The notes under the pieces were generated by a model. That model was given only the letters and a program-made list of their open reading frames with translations. It was not told the DNA's origin and ran no database searches. From Lineolata rhizophorae (taxonomy: Eukaryota > Ascomycota > Dothideomycetes > Lineolatales > Lineolataceae): a stretch of DNA of 64,000 nucleotides. Shown one piece after another: positions 57,063 through 64,000 of the stretch (its first letter is position 1; the number at the start of each line of letters is the position of its first letter). The DNA lies in contig MU001680.1 in NCBI GenBank assembly GCA_010093515.1, positions 408,735 through 472,734 on the forward strand, in the 5' to 3' direction. A program made the position numbers and the translations under genes.

Positions 57063-58328
57063 TTACCCACGACTCCCCAAAACCCTAACCCACCTCCCCA
57101 TAACCCCTCTCCCCTTCCCGTCCCCTCCTTCCCCCTTCACCTCGCCCTCACCCTCGCCCTCAACCTCGTCCTCCCCGTCCTCCAACTCCAACCTATACCT
57201 CCTCACGCTCGCCCCATCATCCCCCACACCCCCATCCCCCCCCTCCTTCCCCTCATAAAACCCCATCCGCCTCGCCCCCTCCCCCCCGCGAAAACACCAC
57301 GCCGGCGCCACCCTCCGCCACCACCCACGCCAACCCGCGCCCAGCCTGTCGATCTCGGCGTACTCGCGCGCCCGCGTCGACGGCGACGTCCAGTGCATCA
57401 CCGTCGCGCCCACAGCCTCGAGCCCCAGCTCCACGCCGGGGCCCGGGCCCGGCACCGGCACAGCGACGGGGAAGGCCTTATTGCTGTCCGCGTCGAGCGG
57501 CTCAGGCGTCGGCGGGATGGGCGTCAAGCTGTCGCTGGAGCGGTACGACGGGCGGGCGCGGGGCCGCGCGTGGGACTGATGATGGTGATGATGGTGGTGG
57601 TAGTGGTAGTGATGAGCCGCCGTCTGCTGATACGACGGCCGCGAGGGGCCGCGAAGCAGCGAGTCAGGCGGCGACGTGGCGGTCCCGAGGGCGGCCCAGT
57701 CGCCGTCGTCGGCCGCCAGGGGCGACGCGACCGGGGTGGGAGTGGCGGCCGCGCTGCTATTGCTGCGGCTGAGCGGCGAAAAGAGGCTGCAGGCGCGCTG
57801 GTGCAGGGCGAAGGCGTCGTCGATGTCCTGGGCCGTGAGCGGCTGGGGCCCCGTGCTGCGGCGGCGACGGCATCCGCCGGTGCTAGAGGCGTTCGTGCTG
57901 CCGGTGGCGGTGGTGGTGCTGCGGCAGCCTGTTAAGGATGGGCGCGGAGACCGGGCGGAGCGGGCGGAGCGGTTGCTCTTGGTGCTTGCGCCGGAGGGGA
58001 GGACGGGCCTGGTGGAGGAGGCCTCGCGCGAAGAAGAATGGTGCGATTCTTTCCGGGAGCTCGAGGATTTCTTCCGCTGGCTGGGCGACTGGGATGTCGC
58101 TTTGGAGTGTCGTCGATGGCAATGCTTCTTTCTCGAGACGGCTTTGGCATCCTTTGGTGTTTCTCCCGGTGGGGGGCTGTCTACCTTGTTCTCCGAGTCT
58201 GAGGACAGAGTGCGCTCTTGGGAAGACACGGGTAGGTCGCTTTGGGAACGACGAACAGCATCTCCAGGTTCCGGAGTGGCGTCGTCTTCGAATCCGCTGT
58301 CCTTCCTATTCATCGGGGGAGTATCCAT
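57063..58328 (-). CDS. Unknown Ser/His-rich protein with a conserved-looking C-terminal Trp/Arg block
   Basis: Single-exon gene, 421 aa; function not recognised. The start at 58328 gives MDTPPMNRKDSGFEDD; the open frame extends 23 codons upstream without plausible sequence. The first 200 residues are disordered and Ser/Lys/Arg-rich (SQRKKSSSSRKESHHSSS). A short block PLTAQDIDDAFALHQRACSL may be a docking helix. A His/Tyr run lies near the middle. The C-terminal part holds ordered-looking sequence HWTSPSTRAREYAEIDRLG followed by GWRGWWRRVAPAWCFRGG, rich in Trp and Arg, reminding me of a fungal-specific conserved tail, then an acidic Glu/Gly-rich end. Long disordered regions plus a conserved tail suggest a regulatory protein, but I assign no role. 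Confidence 0.68.
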   Translation of the reverse strand: MDTPPMNRKDSGFEDDATPEPGDAVRRSQSDLPVSSQERTLSSDSENKVDSPPPGETPKDAKAVSRKKHCHRRHSKATSQSPSQRKKSSSSRKESHHSSSREASSTRPVLPSGASTKSNRSARSARSPRPSLTGCRSTTTATGSTNASSTGGCRRRRSTGPQPLTAQDIDDAFALHQRACSLFSPLSRSNSSAAATPTPVASPLAADDGDWAALGTATSPPDSLLRGPSRPSYQQTAAHHYHYHHHHHHHQSHARPRARPSYRSSDSLTPIPPTPEPLDADSNKAFPVAVPVPGPGPGVELGLEAVGATVMHWTSPSTRAREYAEIDRLGAGWRGWWRRVAPAWCFRGGEGARRMGFYEGKEGGDGGVGDDGASVRRYRLELEDGEDEVEGEGEGEVKGEGGDGKGRGVMGRWVRVLGSRG

Positions 58329-61009
58329 GGTTGTTGGGCGCCAGCCACGTGGTGGTCGGAGAAGTCGAAGCGTGGATGCGTTCGGAAATAGCACCACAAT
58401 ATTGGGGGGCCCTTCCTTATCGGCGCATCTGTAGGAGGGAAGTGTAAGATATTAAATGCTTGAGCCTTCGGGGAGCGCGCGCCGTGTGATTTGCGCGTAC
58501 AATGCGGGAACACTAACCATTGGATTGCTCGTCCGTTCCATTCGCACAGCAATTGAAATCCAGGTAGAGAGGACAGGCGGCGAGGAAAAGTTTTGAGAAC
58601 GTCGTCGGACAATGCAAACGCGAAGAACGAAAGTGAGGGAGAGGAAGGAGAAGAAGAATCGCGGGTTTTCAACGGGAAAAGCGGCAGGCGCGGTGAAGGG
58701 CCAGCCGAGCGCGACTGCTTGTTCGGGGCACTATCGACGGCCAATACGCGCTGTTGAGGCAGTCGCAGTGGCGTGCATGCGGTACGAGGGAAGGGAGGTG
58801 GGGGGTGGGGGGGGTGTGGCGGGTTGCAGGTGGCGGAATTAAACAAGAGTGGGAAGGTGCGAGTGAAGGAAAGTAAGGTACGCGGGAGGGCTTAAAGGCA
58901 GGTGAGTGCGCCGGGCAGACGCCGTTTCTGGCAGTCCGCAACTGAACCAGTGAGAGCGGTCGTGGCGGGCTAGCACTCGCGCGCGCGGCGCGCCCCGGCC
59001 ACGATAGGCTGGAAGAGCCCTTTCCCCTCTGCCACCCTTTTTTTTTTTCACGGGCCGTTCTGGCGGACCGAGTTTCACCGCCAGTCGCCCAGCTGCAAAC
59101 CCGGGGCTCGAGCGCTCGCTTGACGACTCAAGAGTGCAGACGATGGGAAATAAAAGTGGAGAGCGAGCAGTAGCGGGGCGCGAAAGATGGGAAAGGAAGA
59201 GAAGGGGGAGAGAGAGCAGGACTGCTGCTCGGTGTTGTACCTATGCACGCAGCCAAAAAAAAAGCGGGTTCCTCTCGGACCGTAGAAGGAGCATTGGTAT
59301 TCGCAGTGGCCACCGCCTACGAAGAAGGGGCGATGGGCAAATATAGATGCGAGGCGGCGCAGGTGCCCAGGAGGGAAAGCACAGAGGCCAGATCCATGTG
59401 CGATGATGGAGAGGGCGCAGCTTCACATGCCATCGCAGCTGCCAGAGCGGTGGGAGGCACGCCTTCCGCTCCGGGCCCGTGCCTGTGTCTCTGGGCCCCG
59501 GGCCCGGGCCACGAAAAAGACTCGCCGCGAAAACGGCAGAGCAAACAGCGCCTCGTCCGTCCCGGCGCCAGGTCGTCGTGTGCGCCCCAGGCCGAGGTCA
59601 GCATGCACGTAGCAGGCCGTCAGTCCATCAAATCCCGCTTGGCGCTCGACGGAGCCCCGTCCTTCGGCGCCCGAGATGGCTCCTGGTCCCCCTTCGTGCC
59701 CGCGGCCATGGCAGGCACAGTAGCACCGGCCGACGGGGACGACGACTGCGACGGCGGCCATGACCGCGCAGGACGCCGGACACAAGACGCGCGCACTCAC
59801 GCACACGGGGCCAGGTGATCACCGCCGAGATCGGCCCGCCGGTGCGTCAAAAGCATATCCCAGGCGCGGGAAGAGCGAGCCAAAGAGAAAAAGTCCCGTG
59901 GAAAAGGCAAAAGGAAAGAGGCGAAGAATAGGGGAGCCAACTGCACGTCGCGCCGATGGCGACAGCACACGTCGACGCCCCGCATCCGGAACGGGGAAAC
60001 CGACTTGGGCAGGGGCGGCCCGCGGGGAGACAAGGCCGCGCTCGCTCGAGAAGTCGAGAGCCGCGCGCTCACCCCCCGACCCGGGGTTCCGTCTCCCATA
60101 CATTCCATTCGCGGTCACGCTGCAGGCTTTCCTTCCCGTGTGTCTCGCAGCCGTCGCTACGCTGTCGCGTGGAGCCCGGGCGGCGCCGGCGGTCGGTGTG
60201 CTACGCCGACAGCCAAAGTCGCCCAGCTGTTGCCTCCCTTGCCCACCGTCCCCGGGTTGGGGCACCCTTCGGCCACGTCTCGGGGCGCGTGAAAATCCCT
60301 GAAGTTCTACGGAGTACGGGACGGCGAGATCCGCGCGCACGGCCCCGAGCAACCCGCAAACAACCTGTCGGAAATCGCTGCTTCTCAGGCCGCGCTCTGT
60401 CGCAAGGAAGGACGGCCGAGAAGGACGTCCAGTGGCAGTCGACCAGAAAAGGTACGAGACGGGTGCATGGGTGGTGCCCGCGCAAGGGCGCGCGCGTCGT
60501 CGTCACGCTTTGCAAATCCCTCTCCCGCGGGACGACGCAGCCGCTGATGCAGCCAAGACCCTGGGCTACTCACTCATGCGGGCATGAGAATGCAGGTGGG
60601 TCACTTCTGTTTCGAAACGGGCCGCCAATCAGGAGGCGTCGTCGCGCCACCCGACTTGTCCTCCACCCGGCGCGTCCTCGTAGGTTTCTGCTATGTACTA
60701 TTAGTGCCCAGCAACACCATCTATCGATTGGATCACAGCAGCGGCGCCAGCGGGTCCGTCGACACTGAAACCGACGAGACCTGCATCTGGACCACCTTCT
60801 TTTAGCAACCGTCTAGACCGCATACATCCGCCGACGATCCTATATAGAAACATTTTTATCTTTTAGTCGCTCATATACACATTCCGCCTTTTCACATGCC
60901 CAACCCAACCCCACCCCCGCAATGCCAGCCAGCCAGCCAAGCCAAGCCAAGCCAAGCCAGCCCCAAAAATCCCCGGGCCCAAAATAAATAAATAAATAAA
61001 CAAATAAGA
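58329..61009. other. 2.7-kb GC-rich spacer between two minus-strand genes
   Basis: Contains the promoter of the gene at 57063-58328 and the 3' flank of the RING gene. Long open frames on both strands (for example 59243-59818 +, 59956-60768 +, 59819-60352 -) overlap one another and give Arg/Ala/Pro-rich translations without domains. I treat them as GC-driven. Near the RING gene end lie GCCAA and AAAT microsatellites. Confidence 0.45.
60924..61008. repeat. GCCA/GCCAA and AAAT microsatellites
   Basis: GCCA and GCCAA units repeat at 60924-60962; AAAT-type units follow at about 60981-61008, directly at the stop of the RING gene, so they lie in its 3' UTR. Confidence 0.85.
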
Positions 61010-62603
61010 CTAGACCCGGAAAACCTTAAACCGATTCCTCACCACGACCCGGCACGCCGGACACCTGGTCGACAGATCCCTCGGCACGCTCGCCGCGTGC
61101 GGCCGCGTCGGACAGTGCACGTCGGCGCACCACCGGCACATGACGAGGTGGCCGCAGGGCTGCAGCAGCACGTCGGCCACCTGCGCATAGCACACCTTGC
61201 AGTCGAGCCGGACCCGCAGCTCCTCGTCGCTCCGGGGCGGGGGCCGCCCGTCGTCCACGTCCAGCCCGATGCGCTGCTGCTGCTGCTGCTGCTGCTGCCC
61301 CTCCTCCTCCTCCTCGGGCACCCCTGCGGACCCCGGAACTGCTCGCGACGGCGCACCGACCGACTCAATCACGGTGCCGTCGGGCATGTAGGCGCGGACC
61401 GTGGACCGCTCGCCGTGCGCCGCCGCCGCGGCGGCGGCGGCAGCGGCGTCGTCGTAGTTGTAGTCTGAGCCGAGGAGCTGCGCCAAGGCCCCCGCCGCCG
61501 CCGCCGCCGCTCCTCCCTGACCCGGCCCCGCACTCCCTCCTCCTTCTCCTCCTCCTCCTCCTCCTTCTCCCGCCTGCGTCTGGTTGCGCCGCCGCCGCCG
61601 CTGCCGCACGCGCTCCATCTCGCGCACGAACATGGACTGGATCGGGCTCACGTACGCCTCGCCCTGCCTCTCCACGTCCTCCCGCGTCCCGAACACGGCC
61701 GCGAGGTTCTGCTCGGCGCGCCGGCGGCGCCGCGCTCGCCCTTCGGGCTCGGCCGCCGCGACGGCCGCCGGATCCGCCGCCGTCGCCGCGCGCTCTCGCT
61801 CCGCCCGCCGCCCGCCGCCTTCCGCGCGCCGCGGCCGCGCCTCGTCTTCGCCCCCGTCCGCCTCGGCCAGCAGCCGGTCCAGGGCGTCGTCGAGGCTCGC
61901 CGCGCGGGGCCCGGGGGCGTCGGGAGCGGGCGCCGGAGCGCCGCCCGGCCGCGCCCGGTTCACGTCCATGGCGCTGCGGCCGGCGCGCACCTCGTCGGGG
62001 GTGCGCGGCAGGAAGCCCGGCGAGACGTCGCTGAAGGGCTCGCCGGGCACCACGGGCGTCGCGTCCACGGGCCCGTCACCGTCGTCGTCGTTGTCGTTGT
62101 TGTCGTCGTCGTGCCTCCGCGTAAGGCGTCGGCGCCCGGCGTGGAACTCGAACCAGCGGCCCAGAAAGTCTGTCTGGTCCGGCACCAGCGGGATGCGCGT
62201 CCGCGTCGGCGGCAGCCCGGAAAGCAGCGTCCTGTTGCTCCAGAATTCTGGACACGCGGCCGGTAAGCATCATCCATTAGCGTTCGGGGGTGCGCCTCGG
62301 CGGTGCCTGTATATGCCCCGTACGTGCAACTTGACTCGCCCCACCTGCTAGGAACGACACAAAGCCAGGTATCAAAAAGAAAAAGAGCCCGAGCAGACCT
62401 TTGCAGAACCAGCAGTAATTCTGCCACCGCGTCCCGCGCGGCACGAGGCCTAGCCCATCGACGTACACCGTGTACGCCGCCGAGTGCGGCCGGTTGTCCT
62501 GGCAGGCGCAGCACTTCGGTGACGCCGTCAGCCGGCACGACGTCGGCAGCTTGTGGTCGCAGTGCTCGGGCAGGCGCGGCACGTCGGCTGTCAGCGTACC
62601 CAT
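61010..62603 (-). CDS. C3HC4 RING-finger protein with an N-terminal double-CxxC module
   Basis: 480 aa from exons 62603-62399 and 62247-61010; the 151-nt intron (donor GTCTGC, acceptor TCCAG) joins CWFCK to EFWSNRT in frame. The N-terminal part has two CxxC pairs, CCAC and CWFC, about 38 residues apart around YTVYVDGLGLVPRGTRWQNY, perhaps a small zinc-binding unit. Next comes DQTDFLGRWFEFHAGRRR and a long disordered region rich in Ala, Arg, Gly and Gln (poly-Gln from a CTG run at about 61270-61298). The RING is at the C-terminus (about 415-480): CKVC, then CGHLVMCRWC, then CPAC, with a long loop before the last pair, as in MUL1/IAP-like RINGs. It probably acts as an E3 ubiquitin ligase with unknown substrate. 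The start at 62603 gives MGTLTADVPRLPEHCDHKLP. Confidence 0.87.
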
Positions 62604-64000
62604 GGCGGTGGGCTGCTCAACTAGAGCATCCCAACTTCTGAAGGGGGGAAATGGAGATGTTTTGCCGGTGGGAGGCGAGGGGAGGAGGCGTGGCGTGCTT
62701 TGTGTCGTCAATTGTCGAATGCTACATCGTGAGGACGTTGAAGTGGCGGTGGTGGTCTGCAATTGAGGCTAGCTTGAGCACAGACCAGGTGGCATGCCCC
62801 GCCGTTCGTCAGCAAACTCGGCATGTTCGTCCGTCACTTTCCTAATCGGGCAAGGGGTTAAAGTGCTACTACACCTAGAATTTTAATAAAGCGGACAACG
62901 CAGCTTCTCGAGAGTTTCTTGATTTGTCGCGGAAGAATTCGGCACCGCGTCTCGAAGTCCAGAAAGGCGGGGATATTCACCAGACCGACAGCAGTCTTTC
63001 GAATCTAAGTGCCACACTATTATTCCACCATTTCCCTCCCCACTTGATGGACCGGATTCGTCAGCCGCTCCAAAACGTTGCTTTATCGCAGTTGTTACAA
63101 ATCAAATCAAATTTGTCGTATGGCGTGATATGATGGTGATTAAGTATAGTTGAGTTACGACCGGATCATGCAGTTAAAGATGCGACGTTCTAGTGTATTG
63201 TACTCTACAACGTGTATTTCTATCCTTTACTTCTCGTGCGTAATATGCGCCGCAATTAGAGAGCCATAATAATAGCCTAGCTAGCCTGACGATGTGCTTG
63301 AAGAAACAGTAACCTCCGCAATCGTCCAACATTTCACACGGAGCTTGAGACAGCAAATTTATCATCGAGTGTTGTGCTTTTCCTATAGAACTTCATAGCG
63401 GCGTTGCTACTTTGGCTTACTCCGGAAAGTAAAGATTGTAGAAACTATTGAGCCTGACGGGATCAAAGAATACGTAACATGCTTATTGCTTGTTTAAAGA
63501 TCATTCCTAATATAGCCATATTAACTACTTTAGTATTTACCTTTATTCTCGCATGTAACTCCATCAGTCGAACGCGGCTCATGATACTATTGTATAATCC
63601 ACTGTTTTGTTGCTTTGACTTAGTTGCTAATGAAGCTTTCACTTCAATTTATTGTCTTGGATCTAGATATATGTTAGTTTATCTTTATGCATGACAACCG
63701 TTTTTGTAATATTATCCTGGTTGATATACTAGTTTACCATCTACCCCAAGAAGGGACATAAAACTACTTTTTTTTATAATGTTATTTGCATCTCTATCAA
63801 GGCTGTTATACTATTCTCAGCTACATATCGCAAAGCGAATAAATGACTCCAACTTACATTCTTGATAGAAAATCGAAATGAAAGGAAAATGTATAGAAGA
63901 TGTAATCGTTCCTATCAGGGTATGACCCGCCCTCAGGGTATGACCCACACCCGCGTCCTGACGCGTCCCCCAACTTCAAACCTCAATTTTTCCACCCACG
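62604..64000. other. AT-rich right end of the window
   Basis: The first 250 bp are the RING gene promoter. From about 62870 to 63900 the DNA is strongly AT-rich with only short frames; one at 63479-63694 (+) has a hydrophobic translation without homology. Near the end two copies of a 14-bp sequence occur (listed separately), then composition rises again. It could be a long spacer or an eroded repeat; I cannot tell. Confidence 0.4.
63915..63946. repeat. Direct repeat of 14 bp, two copies
   Basis: TCAGGGTATGACCC occurs at 63915-63928 and 63933-63946, 18 bp apart. It sits where AT-rich DNA changes back to C-rich DNA. Function unknown. Confidence 0.85.

Noticed and set aside
59243-60768. Several 180-270 aa open frames in GC-rich DNA
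   Set aside because: Overlapping frames on both strands, Arg/Ala/Pro-biased, with no domain or splice logic. Long frames are expected in such GC-rich DNA.

Overview
This window is nuclear DNA of a filamentous ascomycete (Pezizomycotina, probably a Sordariomycete). The signs are genes broken by 48-75 nt introns with GTRNGT donors and CTRAY branch sites, short intergenic spaces, a PTH11-type receptor, a group X-like hybrid histidine kinase, a fungal sphingolipid delta-8 desaturase, and coding DNA richer in GC than the spacers. No transposon, CRISPR array, prophage or secondary-metabolite core gene was found. Exon joins were worked out by hand from splice signals, reading frame and family consensus.

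Layout, left to right: NIPA-like Mg transporter (-, runs off the left edge) / COG4 (+) / long spacer / Mep2-type ammonium permease (+) / intron-containing tRNA-Ala(AGC) (+) / PTH11-like receptor (-) / AP-2 sigma adaptin (+, four introns) / small basic nuclear protein (+) / protein with a STAND-type N-terminal domain (-) / DUF7730-like membrane-anchored protein (+) / monocarboxylate-type MFS transporter (-) / Sub1-PC4 coactivator (+) / delta-8 sphingolipid desaturase (-) / phosphoribomutase-phosphoglucomutase (+) / FEN1 flap nuclease (-) / patatin-like protein lacking its nucleophile (+) / Lcp5-neuroguidin (-) / hybrid histidine kinase of 2361 aa (-) / ankyrin-DIL protein (+) / unknown Ser/His-rich protein (-) / RING protein (-) / AT-rich right end.

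The genes do not form a pathway cluster. They are mostly housekeeping functions (vesicle traffic: COG4, AP-2 sigma, DIL protein; DNA and RNA: FEN1, Sub1, Lcp5; metabolism: phosphoribomutase, desaturase) mixed with sensing and transport genes (ammonium permease, PTH11 receptor, histidine kinase, MFS). Most neighbours are divergent or convergent, so several promoters are probably bidirectional.

The most interesting points are a 5-nt microexon and a stop-free 51-nt intron in FEN1, a patatin with Gly in place of the catalytic Ser, a histidine kinase whose N-terminal kinase-like domain has lost its catalytic motifs, a probable GC-AG intron in the receptor gene, a 13-bp tandem repeat resembling four stacked 3' splice sites upstream of the phosphomutase, and a STAND-like N-terminal domain without an NTPase. 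I did not find a convincing new multi-gene system.
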